A stretch of DNA of 44,053 bases from a virus: the IMG/VR virus record IMGVR_UViG_3300037296_000035, positions 1 through 44,053 of that record; one strand, given 5' to 3'. The notes under the pieces are model-generated. The model ran no database searches, was not told where the DNA came from, and saw nothing but the letters and a program-made list of their open reading frames with translations. The position numbers were made by a program, and so were the translations under genes. Of the stretch, positions 30,359 to 37,799 are shown piece by piece (the first letter of the stretch is position 1; each line of letters opens with the position of its first letter).

Positions 30359-31951
30359 TTATCTCAACTCTAGCCATTTTATCGGGTAATAAACTCCCCA
30401 GTTGCTAAGCTTGTAGGTATTGGAATTTGGAACTATAAATGAGACTATTTCCATATTGTTATCGTTTGTGGGGACAGCAATTCCGTTAATAGTCAGAACT
30501 GAATCTGCACTTTTAGGGTCAAAAATAATAAAAACCTGTATTGGTTTTCCAGTGCTATTCGTATAGGTTGTATTCTTCACCCTTGAAGATGTAACATTTT
30601 GCCAAGTCTGCCCAACGCCAATTTCTCTTAAAGTCTGATCGCCGGTATTCGTTCCGCTCAGGTTGGTGGCGGATATGTTCCCCGCAAACGTAGCTCCTGA
30701 TAGATTTGCCTTGGCATTAAGAAGGCTGTCAACTTCCGCCTCTGTGTAGGTTGTGGCCTTGTCCGCCTTGGCATTAAGAAGGCCATCAACTTCCGTCTCG
30801 GTGTAGGTTGTAGCCTGATTCGCCTTAGCGTCAAGAAGGCTGTCAACTTCCGCCTCTGTGTAGGTTGTGGCCTTGTCCGCCTTGGCATTAAGAAGGCTGT
30901 CAACTTCTGTTTCAGTGTAGGTTGTAGCCTGATTCGCCTTAGCGTCAAGAAGGCTGTCAACTTCCGCCTCTGTGTAGGTTGTGGCCTTGTCCGCCTTGGC
31001 ATTAAGAAGGCTGTCAACTTCTGTTTCAGTGTAGGTTGTAGCCTTATCGGCATACTGAGTGTCCGTCCACTGCCTTTGACCAATAACAGAAACAGCGTAA
31101 CCACCAGCGGCGGTGTCTGTACTCGTGTTTAAAACAACTCTGGTGCCGTTACCGTCTCCAAGGTTTCCATATACCAGCCCAACTCCTGCGGGCGAGCTTG
31201 TCCAGGTTAATACAGTGTCATATGTGAACCCTGCACCAGCAGCAACACCAGCCTCCAGTTCTTGGATAGTAAGCAGCCTTGCCCCGCGCTCTGCCGCCTC
31301 TTCTACTACCTGTGCAAAAGTAAGCGCTGTTCCAGTGCCTGTACGAAATCCCTGAATGTGTGGATATGCGGTAATGGGTTCTCTAAGGTTTTCTGAAATG
31401 TCTGAACTAGATGCCAGTGTTGTATTGGGGTAGGCAAGACTTCCTGTCAGCTCGTCAACTTCTGTTTCAGTGTAGGTATTGGCTTGGTCAGCTTTGTCGT
31501 CCAACAGGTTGTCAACTTCCGTCTCGGTGTAAGTTGTGGCTTGGTTTGCTTTAGCGTCCACCTGAGCCCGAGTAGGTGCAAGCTCCCAATTTGTGCCGTT
31601 GTCGTTATCTGGGTCTACAGTTGCATCACCGCCATTTTTTAGCCGGTAAATTCCTGCCAATGTAGTGACAACCGAGCCTTGATAACATTCCTGCGACGTG
31701 TTCCACTCCGGTATACCCTGCTGGTGCAGGTACGCAATTAGCTGGCCAAGGGTAAACCCCAGGCCGTTAAAGTCTTGCTTGGTTGGATTAAACGTAGGCC
31801 CGGTAATGCCCCAGCCTCTAAAGAAGTCCGCGACAACATTATCGTCAAGGGTGTCCGACTGAGATGTATCGCCGAAAACAGTTCTTTCTGTGCCTGTTGC
31901 CGAGCTTCCAAACGCTCTTAGGTTGCCGTCATATCTGTCTATCTTTGCCAT
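30359..31951 (-). CDS. Tail fibre protein (530 aa)
   Basis: 530 residues. The N-terminal region (to about 130) begins MAKIDRYDGNLRAFG and has the GITGPTFNPTKQDFNGLGFT segment typical of virion-attached fibre starts. Seven or more TYTETEVD-L-AKA-type 22-residue repeats follow in two blocks, flanking a globular insertion with FRTGTGTALTFAQVV. The C terminus has ANLSGATFAGNISATNLSGTNTGDQT and a beta-sandwich-like tip ending PIKWLELR. It likely binds the host surface. It follows the DUF2612-like gene. Confidence 0.85.
   Translation of the reverse strand: MAKIDRYDGNLRAFGSSATGTERTVFGDTSQSDTLDDNVVADFFRGWGITGPTFNPTKQDFNGLGFTLGQLIAYLHQQGIPEWNTSQECYQGSVVTTLAGIYRLKNGGDATVDPDNDNGTNWELAPTRAQVDAKANQATTYTETEVDNLLDDKADQANTYTETEVDELTGSLAYPNTTLASSSDISENLREPITAYPHIQGFRTGTGTALTFAQVVEEAAERGARLLTIQELEAGVAAGAGFTYDTVLTWTSSPAGVGLVYGNLGDGNGTRVVLNTSTDTAAGGYAVSVIGQRQWTDTQYADKATTYTETEVDSLLNAKADKATTYTEAEVDSLLDAKANQATTYTETEVDSLLNAKADKATTYTEAEVDSLLDAKANQATTYTETEVDGLLNAKADKATTYTEAEVDSLLNAKANLSGATFAGNISATNLSGTNTGDQTLREIGVGQTWQNVTSSRVKNTTYTNSTGKPIQVFIIFDPKSADSVLTINGIAVPTNDNNMEIVSFIVPNSNTYKLSNWGVYYPIKWLELR
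30702..31050 (-). repeat. 66-bp tandem repeats in tail fibre gene
   Basis: Alternating units encode TTYTEAEVDSLLDAKANQA and TTYTETEVDSLLNAKADKA, 22 residues each, in about 132-bp pairs. Near-identical DNA suggests recent expansion. Further single units occur around 31440-31560. Confidence 0.85.
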
Positions 31952-31968
31952 CTAGAAAGCTCCCGTAA

Positions 31969-32577
31969 TTATTCTATAACTGTGATGTATCCGACCCCTT
32001 GAGGTTTAGGGATAAGCGATAAATCCAAAAGCGCATCAAGTGTGGTGCTATTAAAAAGGGGCGACACATGCAGAGTCAGTGTCATGTCATAGTTGTCTGT
32101 AACAAAGGCTAGCCCGCCAAAAATATTTATAACAGCTTGCTGTATTGACAAGGAATCATTGCCGGACATATAGGGGCCAAAAGTGTTCTTGGCGATCTTA
32201 GCACGAATAAACTGTCTGTATGCGTTGTCGTCAAGAACCAGATCAGTTGACGGCGATTCAAATTTATCTTGAAAAGGTGCGCGATCTTCTAAGGGCGAAA
32301 ACTTATCGTCAAAGCCGCGAGAGTTTGGGTTCTCATCAAAGCCAAAGGCAATTTTAGGAATAGAAAAAGGGATTTCTCTGCCTATGCCTACAATTCGCCC
32401 AATGATGTCAAGGCGGTCATCGGTTGCTGTGTCTAGGTCAAATTCCCCTGTGAACGAGTCTATAAACTCAAATGTTTTTTTCCATACGCCTGCTTTAAAC
32501 TCTATCTCGGCGTTAGCTTTTGGCTTCTCCCAATATTGCTTTATTAGGAGGTTAACGTAATCTGACTCAAAGCTCAT
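31969..32577 (-). CDS. Baseplate/tail protein (DUF2612-like, gpI position)
   Basis: 202 residues. The N-terminal part YVNLLIKQYWEKPKANAEIE is followed by DLDTATDDRLDIIGRIVGIGR, the typical DUF2612 core. It overlaps the J-like gene by four bases and precedes the fibre gene, which is the place of P2 gpI. It probably links the baseplate wedge to the fibre. Confidence 0.82.
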   Translation of the reverse strand: MSFESDYVNLLIKQYWEKPKANAEIEFKAGVWKKTFEFIDSFTGEFDLDTATDDRLDIIGRIVGIGREIPFSIPKIAFGFDENPNSRGFDDKFSPLEDRAPFQDKFESPSTDLVLDDNAYRQFIRAKIAKNTFGPYMSGNDSLSIQQAVINIFGGLAFVTDNYDMTLTLHVSPLFNSTTLDALLDLSLIPKPQGVGYITVIE

Positions 32578-33755
32578 GGGATGACCTCTGTTACAGTTAC
32601 GTTATCTGCCAATATTCTGAGCTTGCCGTTCAAAGCAGTAGATATTCGCCCGTCCGTATACGTTGCGCCGTTATCACTGCTGATCTCTAAATTCGTGGGT
32701 ATGAAGTTAGAGCCGCCTCTAAATGCAAGTTGATACAAGTCCCCCGCGAGCAGGTCATCGCCAATGCTGAATTGCTTTGTGGCGATTTCTTGGCGGATAG
32801 CTTCGTCATCTATCGGCAGGTTTGGGTTAATAAAAGTAGCATTTAAGCGAACAAGCACAGAAACAAAAACAGGCCGGTCAAACGTCATGGTGCTAACAAT
32901 GGTAAAGATTGTTCCGTTTGGCCGAGTAAATTCCTCGGTAAAGTCTCCGGTTACAGCGCCAATCATGCCTTTGCCGCCCGTCTTGTTCTTAGTCATAGTC
33001 TCAACAATATTTGCCACTGAGCCGCCTTCGACAACTACAAGCAGACTGTGCGCCGGTATGCTGTCAGAGTCGGTTGTGTCGGTGTCGTTCTCATACACGG
33101 CAACGTCGGTCACGTTAGCCACGCTTGCAAGTGCGTTAAACATCCGGCCTATGCTAGACGACTGCGGTGTTTCAAGCGACCTGTTGCGACGTACCCGAAG
33201 CTCTTGATCCGTTTCTTCGTCAATGCCCACGGTTGCAGATGACGGGTTTGTTACTGAAATGACGCCAATCACCACCGTGACCGGGTTTACAATCGTTGCT
33301 GAATCGGCAGCAATGGCGCCAAAGGCAAGAGCAAACAGCGTGACGGTCGTAGTGCCTGCGGCCAAAGATCTGACGGCAAGAGTGGACCACGACTGGCCAA
33401 GGTCGTCTTCTACAGTGTAATCAATCGGCAGAGTAAGCGGCCTATCGGTCACGACAGTAACGTCAACCTGTGAGCGCGTGGCGGGCCTGCGTGTGATGCC
33501 AGACAGCTTGATGATGGAGTTGAGCGACTGGCCAAGCGCAAAGTCTGGATCGCGCTGATTGTACTCAAGAGCGCCGAACGACTGTGAGTCAAGAACAAGC
33601 TGTGCTTCTATCGCTACGCGCTGGCCGTCGGGACTGTTAAGGTCCAGGTTAATGTCGTCGCCATAAATCACCCGATAGCCTGCCGCCAGCTCGTCGTAAA
33701 TCTCTTGAAACGTCTGTACCTGGATGCCATCGGGCGTAAATTGTGGCGCTGTCAT
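32574..33755 (-). CDS. Baseplate J-like wedge protein
   Basis: 393 residues. It begins FTPDGIQVQTFQEIYDELAA and contains AALVGGDE-like features here as TDQELRVRRNRSLETPQSSS, the hallmark EtDxeLRxRr segment of baseplate J proteins. Earlier part: DINLDLNSPDGQRVAIEAQ. It forms the wedge that triggers sheath contraction, in the order gp25-like, J-like, DUF2612. Confidence 0.9.
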   Translation of the reverse strand: MTAPQFTPDGIQVQTFQEIYDELAAGYRVIYGDDINLDLNSPDGQRVAIEAQLVLDSQSFGALEYNQRDPDFALGQSLNSIIKLSGITRRPATRSQVDVTVVTDRPLTLPIDYTVEDDLGQSWSTLAVRSLAAGTTTVTLFALAFGAIAADSATIVNPVTVVIGVISVTNPSSATVGIDEETDQELRVRRNRSLETPQSSSIGRMFNALASVANVTDVAVYENDTDTTDSDSIPAHSLLVVVEGGSVANIVETMTKNKTGGKGMIGAVTGDFTEEFTRPNGTIFTIVSTMTFDRPVFVSVLVRLNATFINPNLPIDDEAIRQEIATKQFSIGDDLLAGDLYQLAFRGGSNFIPTNLEISSDNGATYTDGRISTALNGKLRILADNVTVTEVIP

Positions 33756-34111
33756 GCTGTAAGCTCCAGAGTTTGCAAGTCTTGTATTTTATAAACGTCG
33801 GTGTACTGTAGCTCTATTGTAACACCACGGTTAGTATTTCGCCGAATTATGCCAAGTCGTTGTATTGAGATCACGCCATCTGTCTGCAACACGGCGGATT
33901 CCACAGCGCGGATTATGCGCTTTTCCGTGCCAATATTGCCCAGCAGTTGTATCCAGTCTATGCCCGCCTCGGTGTTTAAATACCAGTCGTTTCGGAAGGA
34001 TCGCAGTCGCGTCAAAACGTTCTGTGCAATAGCGGCAGAGTCGCGCTTGTATGCCGCCCGGCCCTTGCCGAATCGCCAATCTAAGTTGCTGTCTAGTCCA
34101 CTGACCTGCAT
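33752..34111 (-). CDS. gp25-like baseplate protein
   Basis: 119 residues from ATG 34111, overlapping the spike stop as TAATG. DLDWRFGKGRAA-like start, VLTRLRSFRNDWYLNTEAGI and a C-terminal part ending TVELT-like with LQTLELTA fit gpW/gp25 proteins (LRSFxGEWFLdxeaGi). It nucleates sheath assembly. It overlaps the J-like gene. Confidence 0.85.
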   Translation of the reverse strand: MQVSGLDSNLDWRFGKGRAAYKRDSAAIAQNVLTRLRSFRNDWYLNTEAGIDWIQLLGNIGTEKRIIRAVESAVLQTDGVISIQRLGIIRRNTNRGVTIELQYTDVYKIQDLQTLELTA

Positions 34112-34734
34112 TATTGCGGCCCTCCTGTGCTGCCCGGCCCGGTATCTACGCCGCTGTGAGTGTGTGTGCCAAAGTCTATACCGCCGATAGTTGCAGATGC
34201 CACCACAAGGGCTCCGGTGCAAGTAATATCGCCGTTAACCTGTAAGTCGCCGGTGACGGTTAAGTTGCCCGTCTGAATCATGTTGCCTTGGTGCGTATAG
34301 TCGCCATCCTGATTCGTGTTACCCGTCTGCTGGATTACACTTGGGATAGTGATTGCGCTGGCCAACGGGTTTACGCCGACAATCGCCAGGCCGTCGCTGT
34401 AGTCGTGCATCCTGAACTCAGCAGGGCTTTGAAAGTCTGCACCGCCGTACCATCGGTCAAAGCACCGTTCTGTCAGTATCAGCAGGCAGTAATCACCCAC
34501 GGCTATCGGATACGCTGTGTGACTTCCGCCGCCTTGCATAAATACTGGCGGCACTTTTGTGAACTCGGGCAGCTCTATAGACACCTTGTTAACGACACGG
34601 TTAATGACTGGCTGTACGCTAATTGTTTTGGATTGAACACCCGTCACTTTGGCAATAGTCGCAGTGTGCAAATTGGACATCGCAAAAAAGATTGCGTCAT
34701 TAATGACGTTTATAAGCTGTCGTTTTTCATTCAT
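34111..34734 (-). CDS. Baseplate spike (Gp138 N-terminal family)
   Basis: 207 residues from ATG 34734 (ATGA overlap with the hub gene). The OB-like N-terminal domain has TATIAKVTGVQSKTISVQPV, then PVFMQGGGSHTAYPIAVGDYCLLI and ERCFDRWYGG, all typical of Gp138/gpV spikes. A beta-helix follows with repeating TGNLTVTGDLQVNGDITCTG. The tip has GTHTHSG, a His-x-His metal-binding apex. It punctures the outer membrane. Confidence 0.9.
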   Translation of the reverse strand: MNEKRQLINVINDAIFFAMSNLHTATIAKVTGVQSKTISVQPVINRVVNKVSIELPEFTKVPPVFMQGGGSHTAYPIAVGDYCLLILTERCFDRWYGGADFQSPAEFRMHDYSDGLAIVGVNPLASAITIPSVIQQTGNTNQDGDYTHQGNMIQTGNLTVTGDLQVNGDITCTGALVVASATIGGIDFGTHTHSGVDTGPGSTGGPQ

Positions 34735-35564
34735 AAAACCACCGCTCCTTGCCCCAGAATACCGGTGCACGTTTGGCTCCATGCGTCCCCGTAGTTGTCG
34801 CCGCCATAAGTTATCGTTTCAATCTTGTAAACCCCGTTCATGTAAGGTGCCGTAGAGCTGATTAGCTGTACGCGCCGGCCTATCTTTACCGTGGGGTTAA
34901 TTAGTGTCTGAAACGTCACTTTTTTGCTCTTGCGCGTTGGCGTGCTGATTAATCCCGTTGCCGCGCTAACAACTGGTATAAACCTGCTAGTTACCTCATC
35001 GTCTTTAATAATGTAAAGCTGCTCGTCTTCTATGTACCAGTTCTCACCAGGCCCAACCATCTCGTTTATTAGTTCTACACTGTTTCCTACTAGAACTTTA
35101 GGGCGCGTCAATACAGGCCGCTCGGTTATCTTGCCTACGCCAGTGTTGGTCATGTCTTGCAGAGCTGAATCCACAGCCCGTCGCCCGCCCTCAACCGTCC
35201 TGCTGGTGAAGCTGTTGGCAAAGTCAAAGCCGCCGTCTTGTGATTCTATTGTGGTCACAAGATCCGCCCCCTGACGTTCAGTGCCGCCGGTAAAAATTGT
35301 TCCTTTGAAAATTAGCTCCTGCCGATCCTGATAGCCGCAGGACAGTCGTATGGGTATGCGCTTGTCGTTCTGCTCAGCGTCTTTTGCCAATGCCAGCCGC
35401 TTACGCTCTTCGATGTTGTAAAGCTGAATGCGGGCCTTGTTAAGCCCGCCGCTAGTAGATTTGTCAACCTCAAAGGTGATACGCATGGGTGGCCGGATAA
35501 TTTCGGTGCGCGTGCCTATGTCGATCTCTAGCGTGTAGGTTCTGTTAAATCTTGGGTTGGACAT
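34731..35564 (-). CDS. Baseplate hub protein (277 aa)
   Basis: 277 residues starting MSNPRFNRTYTLEID. It contains ARIQLYNIEERKRLAL, VGPGENWYIEDEQLYII and ends YGDAWSQTCTGILGQG. Strand-rich, with the layout of gp27/hub-type proteins (FxVxK, LYNLSE-like, late W-xT-x). It is the platform for the spike, which directly follows with an overlap. Confidence 0.8.
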   Translation of the reverse strand: MSNPRFNRTYTLEIDIGTRTEIIRPPMRITFEVDKSTSGGLNKARIQLYNIEERKRLALAKDAEQNDKRIPIRLSCGYQDRQELIFKGTIFTGGTERQGADLVTTIESQDGGFDFANSFTSRTVEGGRRAVDSALQDMTNTGVGKITERPVLTRPKVLVGNSVELINEMVGPGENWYIEDEQLYIIKDDEVTSRFIPVVSAATGLISTPTRKSKKVTFQTLINPTVKIGRRVQLISSTAPYMNGVYKIETITYGGDNYGDAWSQTCTGILGQGAVVL

Positions 35565-35569
35565 AGAAA

Positions 35570-35594
35570 AGCCCGCAACTGAGTGTTACGGGCT
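35570..35594 (-). terminator. Terminator of the inserted ParB/RHH unit
   Basis: Minus strand AGCCCG, a 13-base loop and CGGGCT are followed by TTTTCT. It lies just after the small RHH-like gene and 6 bases before the hub gene ATG. It would end transcription started at the unit's own promoter. Confidence 0.68.
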
Positions 35595-35615
35595 AGTATA
35601 GCGGAAATGTGATGG

Positions 35616-35771
35616 TTAGTCTTTAATCGCCCATTGGATCAGTCTGCTGGCGTACTGCGTATCTGTCAGGGTAATCATGGCAGCCTTTTCTGCCTTTTCT
35701 TTTGCCCGGTTGAATGCGGCCACTTGATCTGCCGGGATGGTTACTCGCATTTGCTTTCTGTTGTCACTCAT
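35616..35771 (-). CDS. Small ribbon-helix-helix-like protein (51 aa)
   Basis: The frame MSDNRKQMRVTIPADQVAAF continues to end ASRLIQWAIKD (51 residues). A basic strand (MRVTIP) followed by two helices is the Arc/CopG arrangement. The start overlaps the ParB-like stop as ATGA. It may regulate the promoter at 36608-36636 or host genes. The fold call is from pattern only. Confidence 0.6.
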   Translation of the reverse strand: MSDNRKQMRVTIPADQVAAFNRAKEKAEKAAMITLTDTQYASRLIQWAIKD

Positions 35772-36556
35772 TTTACCCCCTCAAGAGTGTATGTAAATTC
35801 TTTTGGTGGCACCAATCTGTTAAGATTTTCTCCTCTGCAAAACAAATATATGGCTCTCATTAAAGTTTTGCTTGCGTTTTTTCTGTCAGTTGCGCCGCCT
35901 TTTGCGCCACCATTCATTATGAAATTTCTTGCTTTTATCGCCATAAAGTCTTTTTGTGAATTTGGCAGCCCGGACTTAAACACGTTAACAAATTCCCCTA
36001 TTCTAACGACATCCTCATAAGTGGCCGCTATTGCAACGGTCCCTTGAATTATGGCCGCAGACAAGTATTTTTCTTTTTTCCTAAATTTCGATGCCGTGAA
36101 CTTAATGACTGCTCTGTGTTTTTCGCAAAAATCAATGTTTTCGCTTGTTGTTCTTGACGCCTTATTTTGCATTGCCCCGTTGTAGCTAATCTCAAACATA
36201 GCACTTGCTATCACTAAATGTGATTTTTCAACCCAATCTGACATCCCGGCATATTTTATTTCATCCATTTGTGATCTTGGCGCAAGACGATCAATTCCTT
36301 GGCGCTCAACTCCCCATGCAACAACCATGTCAATTGATATTTGTGTCTTAACAATAGCCATAAGGCGATGCTGCCCATCTGCTAGGTTTCCATCTTTGTC
36401 AAAAGCTATGCCTTGGTGATTTGACGCCCACTGGCCTGACGATAAATCTTTTGCATATTTATTGATTGCCCACGCTTTTACTGGCCTGTTAATTTTATTG
36501 TTTTTAAGGAATTCTTTGGCAATGGACGGTGTGACATTTACAATTTCTACGTTCAT
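35768..36556 (-). CDS. ParB/Srx-like domain protein (262 aa), moron
   Basis: 262 residues. VKAWAINKYAKDLSSGQW, then GIAFDKDGNLADGQHRLMAI and VVAWGV form the ParB/sulfiredoxin-like core (the GQHRL motif binds nucleotide). A long helical C-terminal part ends near FTYTLEGVK. The gene is more AT-rich than the baseplate genes on both sides. It has its own promoter and, after the small downstream gene, its own terminator. Role unknown: transcriptional regulator or nucleotide-dependent DNA-binding protein. Confidence 0.78.
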   Translation of the reverse strand: MNVEIVNVTPSIAKEFLKNNKINRPVKAWAINKYAKDLSSGQWASNHQGIAFDKDGNLADGQHRLMAIVKTQISIDMVVAWGVERQGIDRLAPRSQMDEIKYAGMSDWVEKSHLVIASAMFEISYNGAMQNKASRTTSENIDFCEKHRAVIKFTASKFRKKEKYLSAAIIQGTVAIAATYEDVVRIGEFVNVFKSGLPNSQKDFMAIKARNFIMNGGAKGGATDRKNASKTLMRAIYLFCRGENLNRLVPPKEFTYTLEGVK

Positions 36557-36607
36557 AATGATTGCCTTAATATAATTTAGTGGATGCGCCTCTCACAACG
36601 CAAAGCC

Positions 36608-36636
36608 AGATTAAAGCAAAAGCCCCCTTGTGTCAA
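36608..36636 (-). promoter_or_regulatory. Sigma-70 promoter for ParB/RHH moron
   Basis: Minus strand TTGACA (36631-36636), 17 bases, TAATCT (36608-36613). The -35 is perfect and the -10 is weak. Transcription would start about 45 bases before ATG 36556. Confidence 0.55.
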
Positions 36637-36648
36637 CACTTGGGAGCT
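36621..36648 (-). terminator. Terminator-like hairpin after baseplate plug gene
   Basis: Minus strand AGCTCCC and GGGGGCT arms (one G-T pair), with an inner GTG-TTGA-CAC stem, are followed by TTTTG. It overlaps the promoter above. It could reduce readthrough from the baseplate operon into the moron. Confidence 0.5.
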
Positions 36649-36697
36649 TAATTGTTTATTGATGCTATTTGCTACCGGGTACACCGCAATGCTACAC

Positions 36698-37036
36698 CTA
36701 AAATTGCACCTCCACACCGCGAATCAGCTTCATGTCCGCAGCTTCCAGCAAATAGATTTCGCAACGACCTGCGCTGAAGTCTTGACGAGTAAATGGGTCA
36801 ATGCCGTTGCCGCTTTTATCAATGCAGAAAAAATCAAACGGCTGGTTCTGGCTTATCATGTGAAGCACCCCCACCGACATCTTGAGTCCGTACACCTGCC
36901 TAGCGCCAAACTCTACGTCAAAAAGCCATACCTGTGTGCGCGGGTAAAACCTCAAAACGAACGTGATTTCATCTTGTTCAAAAAGGATGGTGTGCCGCTG
37001 GATAGGCTCATCAGTGATGTTTTGTAATCGCTTCAT
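36698..37036 (-). CDS. Baseplate plug-like protein (DUF6983-like, 112 aa)
   Basis: 112 residues, beta-rich. It contains RHTILFEQDEITFVLRFYPR, WLFDVEFGARQVYGLKMSVG and ends LIRGVEVQF. This is the pattern of the small plug family (DUF6983) of simple myovirus baseplates. It lies between the tape-measure-side baseplate gene and the hub, as expected. Confidence 0.75.
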   Translation of the reverse strand: MKRLQNITDEPIQRHTILFEQDEITFVLRFYPRTQVWLFDVEFGARQVYGLKMSVGVLHMISQNQPFDFFCIDKSGNGIDPFTRQDFSAGRCEIYLLEAADMKLIRGVEVQF

Positions 37037-37037
37037 G

Positions 37038-37799
37038 CTAACCCCCAGACACTAGGTTTTTAAAGGAAGTGGCGAGGCTGTCGGCAACGTCATCGCCCTC
37101 TTGAACGCCTTTGTCTTTTGACGATTCCGTTTGCCCATTAGTAGCGGTTGACGCAGCAGGTGCCGCTGTTATTTCTGCAAATATGACATCAGCAAACCGG
37201 AATTGCTGTAGTTCCATTGTAAAGTCTAGCGCGTTTTGTTCGTTGCTTCGGCTAGTTTCAAGCGAAATAATATACATTCTGTCGTAGGTGCGGAACGGCA
37301 TATCAATGCTTATTAGCTGATCCCCCTCCTGCAATGACTCCATTGTGTCGATAAAACTTTCAATGTTGCTTTTGGCCGTGTTGTCTTGGAGGCCCAAATA
37401 CCCAGCTATTCGGTCGCTTGCCTCAAGAAATCTATCAACTTGGCCCACAACATTGTTAAAGTCATTTGCAAGCTCCGACACTCTGCTGAGCTGGGCTTGG
37501 GTTCTAGCCGGCGCGTACTGCGTAATTTTTCCAACTTGTGACTGGGCAGCCTGTAAAGCGGCAATGGCAGGGTTTGGCATGACAAAAGTTTCCGACACAC
37601 TACCTTCGATGCTCAATGTTATTGGGTTGCGAATAATGTGATCGTTGATGTGCGTGCCGTCTTCCAAGAATGTGGTTGGCACAGATGCGCTGCGGTTTAC
37701 CCGCTCACTAACGCGGGCCGCTGTAATAAATCCGCCGATGCCTACCGCTTCTTGCTCATCGTTACCGAACTGGCTGCTAAGATAATCACGAACGCTCAT
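37038..37799 (-). CDS. Baseplate / distal tube protein (253 aa)
   Basis: 253 residues, overlapping the tape measure stop by one base. The N-terminal domain (FITAARVSERVNRSASVPTT, HIIRNPITLSIEGSVSE) resembles distal tube or LysM-adjacent baseplate proteins. A helical middle follows, then DGLISIDMPFRTYDRMYI-like with ISIDMPFRTYDRMYIISLE and LDFTMELQQFRFAD. It probably forms the end ring of the tube, next to the hub. Confidence 0.75.
   Translation of the reverse strand: MSVRDYLSSQFGNDEQEAVGIGGFITAARVSERVNRSASVPTTFLEDGTHINDHIIRNPITLSIEGSVSETFVMPNPAIAALQAAQSQVGKITQYAPARTQAQLSRVSELANDFNNVVGQVDRFLEASDRIAGYLGLQDNTAKSNIESFIDTMESLQEGDQLISIDMPFRTYDRMYIISLETSRSNEQNALDFTMELQQFRFADVIFAEITAAPAASTATNGQTESSKDKGVQEGDDVADSLATSFKNLVSGG

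Noticed and set aside
30658-31104. 148-codon minus-strand frame with repeated RRKLTAFL units
   Set aside because: It is another reading frame of the tail fibre repeats, with no ribosome site and composition dictated by the real frame.
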